Shown here: positions 45,475 through 57,138 of the stretch, in pieces
How the letters are laid out: each line of letters starts with the position of its first letter
How positions within the stretch are numbered: position 1 is the first letter of the stretch
NCBI GenBank assembly: GCA_002749535.1
Contig: MZZL01000401.1
Span: 234,796-298,795 of the forward strand
DNA length: 64,000 nucleotides
Source: Apophysomyces variabilis
Taxonomy: Eukaryota; Mucoromycota; Mucoromycetes; Mucorales; Mucoraceae
Direction of reading: 5' to 3'
The notes under the pieces: model-generated
The model's input: only the letters and a program-made list of their open reading frames with translations
Told to the model about the DNA's origin: nothing
Databases searched by the model: none
Position numbers and translations under genes: made by a program

Positions 45475-46544
45475 GATGATGACCCTCTAAGAAAAAGAAA
45501 CACAAGCTGGTAGGCAGCAACACAAAGTTAAAGCCAGAAGAGAGAAAGGGCGGAACTTGACACAGAAAAAAAAATCCTTCCCAATTTTTTTAAATATCCA
45601 TCTCACGTGTGATGACGTGAGAATTGCCACTATCATGAATAGGTTGCCATTTTCATACCGCCATATCTAGCTTTAACGCTGGCTCCAGAGTTGTCTATCT
45701 CTCTTTCTCTCTACGTCTCTCTTTCTTTTTTTGTTTGAAAGCAGAAATCATATATAGTTCTCTCTATTAATGAAAACAGGCTTGTTTTTCCTTTCATGAG
45801 ATGCCAGCTATATAACTTCGCTCGCCTTTGTAGTCTATGTCCATAGAAAATTAAGCTTATACTAGCTTAAAAGGTAGCTTCATATACAGCTTGAACTCAG
45901 TTTGTCTATATGACTATCCTTTACCTAAACGAAAAAAAAGCGCAAATATTCCACAAGCTACTGCAGCCTGCAGTTTACAAAACAATATTTACCCCTCTTG
46001 ATACTGCTATCATGACAAAGCTGCATATACCCCCTTAAATCCCTCAAATCTTATTGCTATGATACAGAAACTAAATCATTACACTTCAGGGCAAGGAAGA
46101 AAGGAACAAAGGAGAAAGCTATAACTATTTCAGTGTGAATAGAATAGAGCATCATCTTTTCTGATTCAATTCTTGCGAGAATTCTAGAGAACATATCATG
46201 CGCATACTACCATAGACAAATAACGCACACTTTTTTGTTCGTTATGCAGCAGCCACTGCCCGCATGTAGCGTCGCAGCATAGCATTGCATCTAGATGTCA
46301 TCATCGAATCCGGATGTATCTCATGCTAAACACGATCGCTGGATATCACTGCTACACGAGAATGAAATTTCTTTCAATTGGCTCTCTGATCCAATCGGTT
46401 TAAGAGTTAACTTTGGATGATATAGTGTAAATAATAGCATAAAAGCTTTTAATTCTGACAGCTGCAATAATTTAAAGGTGGATATTTTCAGAACTAGGGA
46501 CAAGCGTAGATGATACAAAAGACCTTTCCAGTCAGGTTAACTTT
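45475..46544. other. Intergenic 1.1 kb between LCB2 and PPR gene
   Basis: Contains the LCB2 promoter, with an inverted repeat described separately, and AT-rich sequence. No coding-like ORF. Confidence 0.55.
45602..45621. promoter_or_regulatory. Inverted repeat CTCACGT-N6-ACGTGAG upstream of LCB2
   Basis: Perfect seven-base arms spaced by six bases, 128-147 bases upstream of the LCB2 ATG. It contains a CACGTG E-box (45604-45609) and a TGACGT CRE-like half (45613-45618), both known binding cores of bHLH and bZIP factors in fungi. Assignment to LCB2 is by proximity. Confidence 0.5.
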
Positions 46545-47777
46545 TTATAACTGCGTTTTAGTGGTGGATGCGTATTCTTTTCTAAGTCGTTCTGCCGCCT
46601 CTTCGTTCTCGGCTTTTACGTAAGCATCTATCAAAACTCTATACATGGCTGCCGTAGGCTTCAACCCGTATTTCTGTCTCATGTGACCCATAAGGGCCTC
46701 TGTCGACTTGAGTTGATATCCTTTGATCGCTCCATAGTGAATCAATACGCTATAAGACCTGCGATTGGGCTTGACGTCTGAGCTTTCCATTTCGGAGAAG
46801 ATGCGTCGAGCGGTCTCGGGTTCGTCATACATGCAAAACCATCGCATCAGAGAGTTGTAGATATGAATATCTGGCTTCACCAGGAAAACCGGCATCATTT
46901 TTTCATATATGTACGAAAGGCCTTGTAGGTTACCCTGTCGACCATGTGCTTCTATCAACGCATTAAATGTGTGGGTTGTTGGCCGATGTGAGGACTGGTG
47001 ATAGTCTTGGCTACGGTGATAAGCTGCAATCTTCTCGCTATAAGATGTTGGGTTCTTAAGTGGTAATTTCTCTGAAAATGCGTTTTGAAATATCCTATCC
47101 GCCTCCTTAGGTTGTCCCAACCGTGCGTAAGCCTTAATCAACGTGGTGTATATGTGCGTGTTAGGCTGATAACCAGCAGCTTTCATATTTCCCAGTATAT
47201 CGAAGACTCGTTCAGGTTTCTTACATCGAATGGCTGCACACATGTAGATATTATAACTAGCAAGGTTGCGCTGAACGCTTGTACTCGAGGGAGTCGAAGA
47301 CATTTGCTGCCAGTATCTGGTGCAAGTCACCCAGTCGCCACTTCGACCATAAAATTCGAGCAAATGATTATAGTCGGCTACACCTAGCTTATAATTGGTT
47401 GCTTTCATGTTATCAAGAACATATTGCAGGCGATAACTAGGGTCATCCATCGGGCGACTTTCTTTACGAGCAGATCGACGCGTTTCCTTGGCATGGATGG
47501 AACGCAATGCAAGTGAATGGTATGCGGGGGGAAATAGAGGAAGAAGCTTCTTGGCGTTGAGGTCAAGGTATGTGTTCCATACTGCATTTCCGTTCCCATT
47601 TTGGGTTGCTGTCAAAAAAGGCTTCCAGGTTGTGTCTCCATCAGATTCCTTTAGTCGAAAAGCATAACGATCAGCATGAGCAAAACGGACAGCTTGAATA
47701 CGACGGCTTAGATTGGTTGCACAAGGACGAAGACCAGCAAAAACGCTCCTTGCGTTAATCAGGCCCATAGGCAGCAT
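46545..47777 (-). CDS. Mitochondrial pentatricopeptide-repeat protein
   Basis: Single exon, 410 residues, ATG at 47777. The first 40 residues are basic and lack acidic residues until about position 36 (MLPMGLINARSVFAG, then SRRIQAVRFAH), a mitochondrial presequence. PPR units are visible from about residue 130: VADYNHLLEFYGRSGDWVTC, NTHIYTTLIKAYARLGQPKE, TTHTFNALIEAHGRQGNLQG, DIHIYNSLMRWFCMYDEPET, NRRSYSVLIHYGAIKGYQ and TAAMYRVLIDAYVKAENEEA. PPR proteins bind organellar RNA; which transcript cannot be told. It does not match a specific yeast translational activator that I recognise. Confidence 0.85.
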   Translation of the reverse strand: MLPMGLINARSVFAGLRPCATNLSRRIQAVRFAHADRYAFRLKESDGDTTWKPFLTATQNGNGNAVWNTYLDLNAKKLLPLFPPAYHSLALRSIHAKETRRSARKESRPMDDPSYRLQYVLDNMKATNYKLGVADYNHLLEFYGRSGDWVTCTRYWQQMSSTPSSTSVQRNLASYNIYMCAAIRCKKPERVFDILGNMKAAGYQPNTHIYTTLIKAYARLGQPKEADRIFQNAFSEKLPLKNPTSYSEKIAAYHRSQDYHQSSHRPTTHTFNALIEAHGRQGNLQGLSYIYEKMMPVFLVKPDIHIYNSLMRWFCMYDEPETARRIFSEMESSDVKPNRRSYSVLIHYGAIKGYQLKSTEALMGHMRQKYGLKPTAAMYRVLIDAYVKAENEEAAERLRKEYASTTKTQL

Positions 47778-48346
47778 GTCTTTCTCGGTGAATGGAGCAA
47801 GGGAAAGAGGGGCAGAAGATTTCTATCGTCCAAAGATTGGGCAGTCACACTTCAATGTCAGGGCAAAGACCATCCCGGAAAAGTCCGAGCCGTGTCTACC
47901 GTGGGTACTAACATCGATGTCCGGAACTACCAACTGCGTGTACTTCAGGTGGCATTCCAAATTCAGGGTTTAGTTTCCTAGATCCATTGTATAACTGATT
48001 GCATCGAGATAGTAGAGAAACACCCAAGCATCGTAAGTCCAATATACCTGTACGGCGCGCAACGTTAAGAAGCAATAGAGACTATTACAATCTATTGGTT
48101 GTCTTTGCGTCAAAGAGCGATAATAAAAAGCAAAGAAAAGTTATTTCTGTATATTACGAGAAACGGAGATGTGCTACATAAAACGATTCCAACCTGCTCC
48201 CGCTTTGTTGTCTTGTTCCTCTTCCTTCTTCTCTACCGTTTCCATTTTATTGACATCAAAAGTATAAACAACTGATAGGTACTTATAGTTAACTTGCAAT
48301 GCCAGTGAAGGTAAAGCGATGGACATGACATTTTTAGGAAGCGGTT

Positions 48347-48789
48347 TTACTGCGGCCCGGTGCGTTCGACATTACTACTTTTCATGCTGTCAACCGGCAG
48401 TGACAATTCAGGCAGCTGATGGTATTGCCCGTCACGCCTAAGGTCCATTCGGTATGCAATAGCATCGTACCTTAAAAAGAAAATCAGTAACAGGATATGA
48501 TGTAGAAAGCTTCCCATAAATTTACTTGTTGATAATTAATTAATCAGTGACGACTGGCTTCCTCGCCTCTTCGTATATGACGCTGTCAAGCGTCGTTTGG
48601 AACTGTTTTGCTAGCCTGACAAGATATGGTTTAAATTTGTTGGTCTGCCAGTCAGACCGCTCCACCTTTAGCAAGCAGCTCAAAGTCCATTGTTGATATT
48701 TGGTTTTTGCAACATAATCCAGCTGCAATGTACGTCGAACGGGACAGTATGTCTTATTATGAATAGCAAGCGCCTCATAGTATTACATG
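48347..48789 (-). pseudogene. Coding-like fragments in two frames, possibly a decayed repeat-family gene
   Basis: On the minus strand an open frame from about 48789 encodes ALAIHNKTYCPVRRTLQLDY and VERSDWQTNKFKPYLVRLAK before a TAA at 48540. About 70 bases later a second frame reads YDAIAYRMDLRRDGQYHQLP and ends at 48347. Both look protein-coding in composition. The second resembles the strand-rich 'ly-mdl--dGlYh---l--lplP' blocks that I recall from lineage-specific repeated families in Mucoromycota, but this is memory, not a search. Whether this is one spliced gene or a broken one is not decided: no ATG or good donor is evident. Confidence 0.35.
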
Positions 48790-49612
48790 CTCGATTGACG
48801 CGGTCATGCAAACAAGATATTTGTTACTGATCGATGTCAAAAAAGAAGGCTAGCAAAAAAAAATGTGAATCATGTAGGAGTAAGCTGAAAGAATAGTTCG
48901 GATAAACAAAGCCAGGTCTGATCATTATGCCACGTATCGACCGAGTGATACAAGTAATCTGAGTTTATGGTCAATTTGATAAGCATTTACAGGCATTAAC
49001 TACAAAAGCATGGTAACCTGAAAGTCGTGTCTGGCTATCCGCAATAATTCACCTCATGACAGTCGCCGTTCTTACGGTCGGCATAAAGTTCTCTCATTAA
49101 TGCGGCGTCGGCTTAATCACTTCATTTCACATGAAATGCAAAAACACCTCTTACAGTGCATTTTTCCGCATTCAAAAAGATGAAGCAATAATAACGAGCT
49201 CATTATCCAGCATTGTGTTCAACCAGTTAATACTCGAAAGTATTGTATTTTATCTGCTATTTATCCATACTACAATAGCCCGCATCGACAAGCAACGCGT
49301 ACATCGTTATTAAATATCGCCAAAAGATGTTCACCCAACGTAAATTTTTCCCATTCGATGAATAGAAAATAATTCGGAACAGAGGCAAAGTGATGATGAA
49401 GACCAGTAATAGTGCACCAGTTCTTAAGATCGCACCTTTATACTTACAACCGCTATTTGTTGAACTAATTGCTACTCTGGCTTAAGTGGACTATATTCTA
49501 ATAAGTTTCTAAGCTGACTTTGGAAGAATGGAACATATATCGTTATAAGTAAATTACCGGATGGTGTCATATTATGCAGTTGGGCACCTGTTAGTTCATC
49601 GGTGAATATTAG

Positions 49613-49660
49613 ATCGCTTCACGAGCATGAAATGCTCATTCTTATGCTGAATGAAGCGAT
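49613..49660. repeat. Nested inverted repeat (hairpin within a hairpin)
   Basis: Outer arms ATCGCTTCA (49613-49621) and TGAAGCGAT (49652-49660) are perfect complements. Inside, GAGCAT-GAA-ATGCTC (49623-49637) is a second perfect hairpin. Position is deep in a gene-poor region. Confidence 0.6.
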
Positions 49661-51102
49661 TCATTGGCGTAGCCTTACTTATTGGAAAGTTATTGCCGCC
49701 GTGAGACAAGCGACAATGATTATAGTTTTGACCATAAATAAGAAAAGGCAAACAGCCTGAAGGCCGGATGTATTAAAGGGAGAGGCAAATTGAAGGGAGT
49801 GAAACCCTACATTGTCTGGTGACGGTGTAAAGTGGAACCCCTTGATCCAAGAGTGTTATAAACAGGGATCAACACAAAATAATCTGCCGGTAATCGCTTC
49901 TTAAAGCGCCAAGTGTTTTTTTGCTCACAAAAAAGGGCTTATATGATGTTCAGCTGGTGCTGACTTTAGTTGAGGGCAATATAAGATATCATGTAAATCT
50001 GTTTCTATGCAGTTCAACCACCTCGTTTCCTATGATATGTGCATTGATTTGGGTCCATTTCCCTTGATGATACAAGCCGTTCTGCGTAGAATGAAATAAG
50101 CCTTTTTCATTTCACTGAATCGTTAGCTTGCCATTTGTAATAACCTATACAATTGCTTGATTCAAAACAGGCAAGAATTTCAGGAACGGATCATGGGACC
50201 CGAAAAAATTTTTCTGTTTCCATTGATGATCATTGGACGATGAAAACACGGAAAAAAAACCTGAGCATCTTATTTGTTAATTACCGTTTTCCCGTCTTTA
50301 GACGCGTATTATACTTGAAAATATGGATATTGCAGTTTTATATATAGAAGCATACGCACTTAGTAAAGACCAAGTACCTTTCCAACTTTGGGTTCAGTTC
50401 AAGATGCCTTTTCATATATTTTTTCAACCTAAAATCGGTGTTTAGATCGGCAAAGGTAATCTTGTTGTTTATTTGCACAGCAATATCCGCCCTGTCCTAC
50501 CTGAAAAGTTGCCACGCGTATGGTCCAAACGGGAAGATCGGCCACATGAAAGAACATAAAAATGGGCCTAACTATGCATAGACAATACGTCTTTGCTTTC
50601 AAGCTGCAATTAGTTACTGTTCACTTGCATTGACTAAACATTAGTGAACGATAAACAGGCATGAGGTGACCGTGTGTTTACAAGTCACCTCAAATGACTC
50701 ATTCACCCGTATTGGATAGCGGACATTATCGTATGCCACGTTTTGATTTAGATAAATACAATGTGCAGAGTAGTGCAATATTTGAGCATGCTATCTGGTT
50801 TATATAAGAAATGCTAATCACTTTTTCAAGAAAGTCTGACATTGGACTGCATACTTCACATTTTGTCAGGTGCCTAAGACAACAGGACGAACTGGATCTT
50901 TCGTCTACAGCCAAGTCCGCAGAGTCCGATACGTTGTGTCTCACTTGTTTTTTTTCTTGTAATTCCGCAAAGTTTTTTTTTTCTTGTTGGTCATTCAATA
51001 AAAAAGCAAACATACTTTTTTCGAGCTTTTTTTTTTTTTTTTTTTTCCTTCCTTCCCGATCCGCAAACAACAGTAACCCTAATAAATACTCCTCCTTTAC
51101 CT

Positions 51103-52907
51103 ATGAAGACGGAGGAATATTCTCTAGAATCCACAGCAACAGCAACAGGTGTTGCAAGTAGCCATTTAGAAAAACGCCATTCTATTACTTCTATCGAATC
51201 AGCACCAAGCGCTGTCCCATCGATCAATCTCCATGACGCCGCACATGAACCGCATATGGGTCTTCTTAGCAGCTGCACGATGGTAAATGACCTAGTTTAA
51301 CATATATTGTTTTGACAAGCGTGCGAAAATTCCTCCTTGTGATACGACAGATTGTTGGTCTCATTATCGGCAGTGGTATTTTTGCGTCACCCGGTCCTGT
51401 AACATTGGCTGTGAATGCTGTTGGTCCCTCTTTGATTATCTGGGCCATCGGTGGTGTCCTAAGTATGATTGGTGCGCTCTGCTATGCTGAACTCGGTACA
51501 ATGATCACCAAGTCCGGTGGTGAATACCAATATCTCAAAGAGGCCTATGGTCTTTGGATGGCCATCGCCTTTTCTTGGAGCAATCTACTTCTTGCAAACC
51601 CCATCGGTACTGCATCTATTGCCATGGTCTTTGCTCAGTACATTCTTCAAATGGCTTACTTTGACAAGTCTGACCCTCTCAAATCTCCTGATATGCCAGA
51701 CTATGCTGTGAAGCTTGTATCTATCGCATGTATCTGGGTCATCGTTATCTTTAACAGTCTGCAACGAAGTGCCGGTGCCTGGGTTCAAAACATCTTCACT
51801 GGTGCTAAACTCATTGCACTTGTCATGATCATCATTATCGGTTGGGTCTGGTTGGGCAAAGGCAATGTACAGAATTTCCAAAATGCGTTTGAAGGAAGCT
51901 CGACAAATGCCCTTAACTATGGTACGGCTATGTATATGGCTCTATTCTCATACAATGGATGGGTATGTTGATTAGCGTGTTTATGGAAGACAATCTGAAG
52001 TAGCTGACATGAATGTTCCGTAGAACAATCTGAACTACGGTATTAGCGAGGTCAAAAACCCTAAACGAACGCTTCCTTTAGCCATTACCATCTCTTGTTG
52101 CATTGTTACCGGCGTCTACGTACTGGGTAATATCGCATACTTTGCTACTCTTCCCAAAGAGGTCGTATCGACATCCACAACCGTTGCTATGCAACTTGGT
52201 ATTGAAACGATGGGCGTTGCTGGCGGATACTTCTTTGCTTTAATGGTGGTACTATCGACCTTTGGTGCAGTGAATGGAAATATGTGGGCTGCTTCACGTC
52301 TGGTTGCCACTTCCGCACAAGAAGACAGCGTCTATATTCCTTCATTCTTTGCTCATTTGAACTCGAAACGGGGAACTCCAGTTCGTGCTCTTGTACTGAC
52401 CGGCATCATCGGAACAATCTGGTGCATTCCTGGTAATTTTACCTATCTTGCCAAGATGTATAGCTTTGTCTACTGGTTGTTCTATGGTTTTACTGTCTTT
52501 GGCTTGATCATGATGCGCTTCAAGAAATCCACTAAGCATATGAGCCGACCTTTCAAGGTAAGCATAGCTAATGAATTACATACGTCATTATCTAATCTTT
52601 CCATGATCAATAGGTGTGGTTGCCATTAGCCATCTTGTTTGTCATTGTCGACATATATCTCGTTGTTGCGCCATTAGTTGACGCTGGCTCTGCTGGCGTG
52701 TATCAGTACATTATCTGCATTGTTATTGGACTTATCAGTATACCGGTCTGGTTTGTCCGTGTCAAGAAGCCTCATGTTGGAAGAAAACTGTTTGGCTGGA
52801 TACCAGGCTACCAAGAAGCAGGCATATTAACGGCCTACGCAGAAAGAAAAGAACAATTCAAGGTCGAAGTGGAAGAACGTGTATTACCGGAAGCAAGGAA
52901 AGACTAA
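51103..52907 (+). CDS. Amino-acid permease, APC superfamily, LAT (SLC7-like) type
   Basis: Four exons (51103-51282, 51351-51962, 52024-52557, 52614-52907) join in frame to 539 residues. After a Ser/Thr-rich cytoplasmic N-terminus of about 60 residues, twelve hydrophobic spans follow. Signature motifs: IVGLIIGSGIFASPGPV in TM1 (substrate-binding GSGIF), AGGEYQYLKEAYG-like sequence SGGEYQYLKEAYG after TM2, GISEVKNPKRTLPLAI after TM6, and STFGAVNGNMWAASRLV. Closest known groups are fungal methionine/leucine-type permeases (Mup1-like) and animal SLC7 light chains. Substrate cannot be fixed from sequence. The glycine in GSGIF is present, so it should be functional. Confidence 0.92.
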
Positions 52908-53126
52908 TATTCGGAAGAAAAAGAGTATCTGCAAGCAATACCCGCCTTTTTTTCCAAAATCTCCCGCATTAGAATTAACCTTAATTATCATTCATCATGA
53001 AATATCAGTTTACATCCCATGTCGCAACATGTATCCATCTACGTGCAATGGCACTTAAACTAAGTTTCCAGCCTTTTCCCGTCTGTTTCTTTTTGCGGAA
53101 ATTTTTTGCTATGCTAGCCATTTTGC

Positions 53127-55001
53127 ATGTTTAGCCCAACGCTCCTACTTGCGCTATTGGCTATTGCCCAAACTAGCATACAAGAGCAACTTATACCGGA
53201 TGCATATCTTGGTGACACTCCCTACAAAGGTCTGCCGTTCGATTCTCCCTCCATTACTAGCGCATTGCGCATTCAGCGAGATCTCGCGCTCAATGTGCCC
53301 ATTAATGAATGGCTTTGGCCAGCGATCAATTTGTCAACAGCATACTTTGGGAATGATTATTCCCAAGAGCGAATTCAGGATATTGAACAGCTTTTGATAA
53401 TGGGTTACAGGAGACTCGTTCTTGATATTTATTGGGATGCCACAAATAATGTCTGGCAGTTCTGTCCAGTACCCCTGTCAAAAGCACTGTTACTGCGCAA
53501 CCCATCTTCTTCCCCACATAAAAGAGATGACATCCGAACAGACGCCTATACATGTTCTACTTCCTATGCATTCCGAGATTTTTTGGTTGATTTGAACCGT
53601 TACTTGACAAGCACAGAACTGGCGGGAAATTCCGAAATAGCCAATCTGGTTTTTCTCATACTCAACCTCCATCAGCACGATACAGCCTTGTCGACCACAA
53701 TTACGGAAGCTCTTTCGGACACGATTCGCTCGGTATTCTTTCATACAACTAAAGACATTGGCCGCATTTATACTCCAAAAGATTTCCGGCAATTCCGAGG
53801 CAATACATCATGGCCTCCCTGGGGTCAGCTTGTTGGGCATGGAGCGCAATTGCTTGTTGGTTTTGGCGACATTTCATTACCGGTTCACACCTACTATAAC
53901 ATATCGAAAGATCGAGCTTTAATTTTCGATGCGAAGGAACTAAACGGTGGTAAAACCATGGATGTACCCCATGCCACCAATGGGACTACCTGTCGTCCGG
54001 ATGAAAGGGCCCCAAGTTGGGGTTTTCTAAGTGATCAAAACGTTAGATTCAGTTATGATGCCGCTTTGGACGTGGTATGTGACAAGAATTCGCCGGATCT
54101 ATAAAATGCAAAGTTCTGATTATACGTAGACCAAATGCGGCTATTCGCCATATTTTACGGCGTCTAACTATTCACCATCAAATGAATCAGGTCTATCGCC
54201 AGATGCGCGCTACTTAGCTGATAATGTGCTAGCCACAATTTGGTCGTGGGACATCCGTGAGCCACGAACAGAAACACCATTGCACTGCGCGGCCGTTCAG
54301 CAATGGAATGGGCGTTGGAGAGTCGGCGACTGTACGCAATTACTACGTGCTTCTTGTCGGCATACTTTGTCTCCAGACAAGGTAAGCTGAAGTTTATTTT
54401 TCCATTTGCCTTAAAGCATAACTATTGATCGTATAAACCATTAGTGGCTACTAACTTCTACATATGTTTCTTATGACCGGGCTTTCTCGGCTTGCCCTGA
54501 GCAATACGTATTTGACTGTCCAAGAACTGCCCGGGAAAACCTTCAGCTTTTCCAAGCGGTCAAGAAGGACGAGATGGAAGCAAATGATACAGACCAGGAT
54601 CTCTCGCATCACTTATTCTGGATTAACCTCAACTCAGCGGGCGGGCATAGCTGCTGGGTAGTGGGAAGATTCGGTCGTTGCTGGTGGTTAAATGAGGTAA
54701 AAAATGATGCGAACTTAAAAGAAAGGCTTGAGAAATTAAGAATGTAATGTTTAGGATTCGAACCAATATTATCTTCTTATTCAAGTGTCTATTATCGCAG
54801 GGATTATTATTCTCATCTTGTTCGGCATTTTTGCTTGGGTTAAGTGCGCTCGTATGTGGCGGGAACGCAAATCGAGTCATCGGAAAAACATAGTCAAACA
54901 ATTACTGGCACGACGAGAATATGTAACCGTTCCAGTAAGTTCTAACTAGTCCAACTTTGGTCTTCATGCATTATTAAACATACGCGTTTTCATAGGCATA
55001 A
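53127..55001 (+). CDS. MTC6-like type I membrane protein
   Basis: Exons 53127-54074, 54130-54381, 54445-54696, 54755-54934 and a two-codon end at 54996-55001 (or a readthrough stop at 54949) give about 545 residues. A signal peptide (MFSPTLLLALLAIAQ) precedes a luminal domain with LLIMGYRRLVLDIYWD, resembling the start of PLC-like TIM barrels, and APSWGFLSDQNVRFSYD. The C-terminal luminal part is cysteine-rich and C-type-lectin-like (CPEQYVFDCPRTARENLQLF, then SAGGHSCWVVGRFGRCWW). One membrane span (IIAGIIILILFGIFAW) and a basic cytoplasmic tail follow. This is the layout of 'maintenance of telomere capping 6' proteins, whose biochemical role is unknown. Confidence 0.8.
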
Positions 55002-55514
55002 GGTTCCAACTTTATCATTGTACATATACAAGAATTAAAATTCGATCAGTTTAGGGTACCATAGCAACTTCTTTTGTGATAATAGATTTCCAAGAGCATA
55101 TTTGTTTCCCCGTTGACCCTTATTTCGTCTTGCTGTTCACGGGAAGGAACAAGTGTAAGCATTATTTCTGCGTATTGTAGGTCTAAAATCCCTATTTCCC
55201 AGCGAATCTAGTTTATCTATAACGTTTAGCCGATATTTTGATGCCCAGTGAACCGGGTCTATCCATATTAGGCATCTGTTATGTTTACTACTGTGCATTT
55301 GTCCTTGCGTACTGAGGCATATGTCATTGATTAATAAACGACGAGGTTATCAGCTGTGTCACAATCGTTCACTGCAGCAGATTCAATCCCAGAATGTTTT
55401 ATCCTTTCGGCAGGTTTTGGGAACACTTTTCGATCACCGCACTGTTGGGTGTGAAGAACCGTCACTGATTTGGACTACCGAAAAAAAAAATTTGTTAGAA
55501 GGTGTCCTTTTCCC
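55002..55514. promoter_or_regulatory. Intergenic region between MTC6-like gene and NAP1
   Basis: About 510 bases holding the NAP1 promoter. A 79-codon ORF at 55321 overlaps the NAP1 start in another frame and is not supported as a gene. Confidence 0.5.
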
Positions 55515-57138
55515 ATGGATCAACAAACAGGTATTAAAGGTACATCCACCGTTCCTCTGAACTGACAAGTCATTGATCTATATTAGCCTCCGGTGTTGAG
55601 ATCAAGAATAAGAACTTGCAATCATTTACTGCACCTACACCCCAGAACACACCTATTAATCCCGCTCCTATCACCTCAAAGTTTCAACCCACCGCATCCA
55701 CTATTTCTGAAGACATGGAAACCATCAAGACTCCAGGTATGTATAATGCACATCACACTTTCTTTGTGCTAGCTCTACTCACTTTCTGTTCATCAAGGCG
55801 CTGCCGGTCAATCCCTTAGCGGTGCTTTCACTGGTAATCCCGCCCTTCTCAGCATGCTTCAAGGCAAGTTAGGCACTCTTGTCGGTCGCCCCTCGGGATA
55901 TATCGACTCGTTACCCTCTTCAGTCAAGCGTCGCATCAACGGTCTTAAGTACCTTCAGTCAAAACACTCTGAACTCGAAAACCAGTTCCAGGAAGAAGTC
56001 TTTGCCCTCGAGAAGAAATATCTCGAACTTTACCGTCCTCTTTACAACAAGCGCTCTGATGTGATCAACGGAAAGTACGAACCTACCGAGGAAGAGGTTG
56101 CTATTGGAGAAAAGGTGGATGAAGAAGAGGAAGAGGAAACAAAGAAAGAGGAAGCCGAAAAGGAGGAGAAGGAAGAAGAGAAGGAAGAGGAACCCGTTGT
56201 TGGTATTCCCGAATTCTGGTTGACTTTGTTGAAGAACCACCCTCAGATTGGTGAGTTAATCAGTGAAAACGACGAGGAGGCTTTGAAGCATTTGGTCGAC
56301 GTCCGCATGTCTTACATGGATCAGCCTGGATTCCAACTGGAGTTCGAATTCTCTGAAAACGAATTCTTCACCAACAAAGTCCTGACCAAGACATACTATT
56401 ATCAAGATCACGCTTATGGTGGCGATTTCGTTTACGATCATGCCGAAGGCTGTGCTATCGAATGGAAGGAAGGCAAAGACTTGACCGTTACTGTTGAAAC
56501 CAAGAAACAGCGCCACAAGGGTAAACGTCCGTTTTATAATATGAAAGCGGCTAAGCTTTGTTTACAGGAACCAACAAGACCCGAGTTGTTAAGCGTACTG
56601 TGCCTGCTGACACCTTCTTCAACTTCTTCAATCCTCCTGCCTTCCCTGATGAAGACGAGGAATTGGATGAGGAAGATGCCGAAGGTTTGGATGCCAAGTT
56701 GGAAGCTGACTACGAAATGGGTTAGTGTGGGACTGGAATAGTATGATGGATTCGTGAGTATTGATATTCCTTTCATAACGTACAGGTGAGGAGTTCAAGG
56801 ATAAGATCATTCCTCATGCAGTGGATTACTTCACTGGTAAGGCCCTTGAATACGAAGACTTTGAGGGTGATGACGACTTCGAGGTAAGCGTAGTATTTTA
56901 CTTTTTCCATGCTCAGAACTATATTATTCACGGTGTGTATTGCTAGGGTGATTTCTACGACGATGAGGATGATGAAGACGATGATGACGAGGACGACGAA
57001 GATGATGACGACGAAGACGACGATGGCGTTGTATGTATTGATTGTTTAGTCGGCGTATCGTACATTAACTAATTGCGTTTTCTGATTTTGTAGCAACCTG
57101 CAAAGGGTGAAAACGCTCCCGAGTGCAAGCAATCTTAA
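55515..57138 (+). CDS. NAP1: Nucleosome assembly protein NAP1
   Basis: Seven exons (55515-55539, 55587-55736, 55798-56520, 56568-56720, 56786-56883, 56947-57030, 57094-57138) join in frame to 425 residues. The short first exon gives MDQQTGIKA. Core motifs: LPSSVKRRINGLKYLQ, the long dimerisation helix ELENQFQEEVFALEKKYLEL, IPEFWLTLLKNHPQIGELIS, YYYQDHAYGGDFVYDHAEGC, and TFFNFFNPP. A Glu/Lys-rich insert (about 56120-56190) and a terminal Asp/Glu tract (56950-57030) are typical. It is a histone H2A-H2B chaperone that moves between nucleus and cytoplasm. The protein ends ECKQS, which fits a CaaX-like prenylation box. Confidence 0.96.

Larger units (their letters stand above)
47778..51102. other. 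Gene-poor 3.3 kb stretch between PPR and amino-acid permease genes
   Basis: The longest region without an intact gene. It holds a split coding-like fragment on the minus strand (48347-48789) and a nested hairpin at 49613-49660, listed separately. The last 150 bases contain a long T tract (51028-51047) and presumably the permease promoter. Confidence 0.5.

Noticed and set aside
54755..54766. Perfect tRNA B-box complement (GGTTCGAATCC on the minus strand)
   Set aside because: It lies at the start of an MTC6 exon in frame, and no A-box or cloverleaf can be drawn from the 80 bases upstream on the minus strand.
55321..55560. 79-codon ORF overlapping the NAP1 start
   Set aside because: It overlaps the well-supported first NAP1 exon and intron in another frame and has no family features; at most an upstream ORF.
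35113..57138. Possible biosynthetic or defence gene cluster among the many genes in this stretch
   Set aside because: The genes belong to unrelated housekeeping pathways, point in mixed directions, and lack any backbone enzyme or defence signature.
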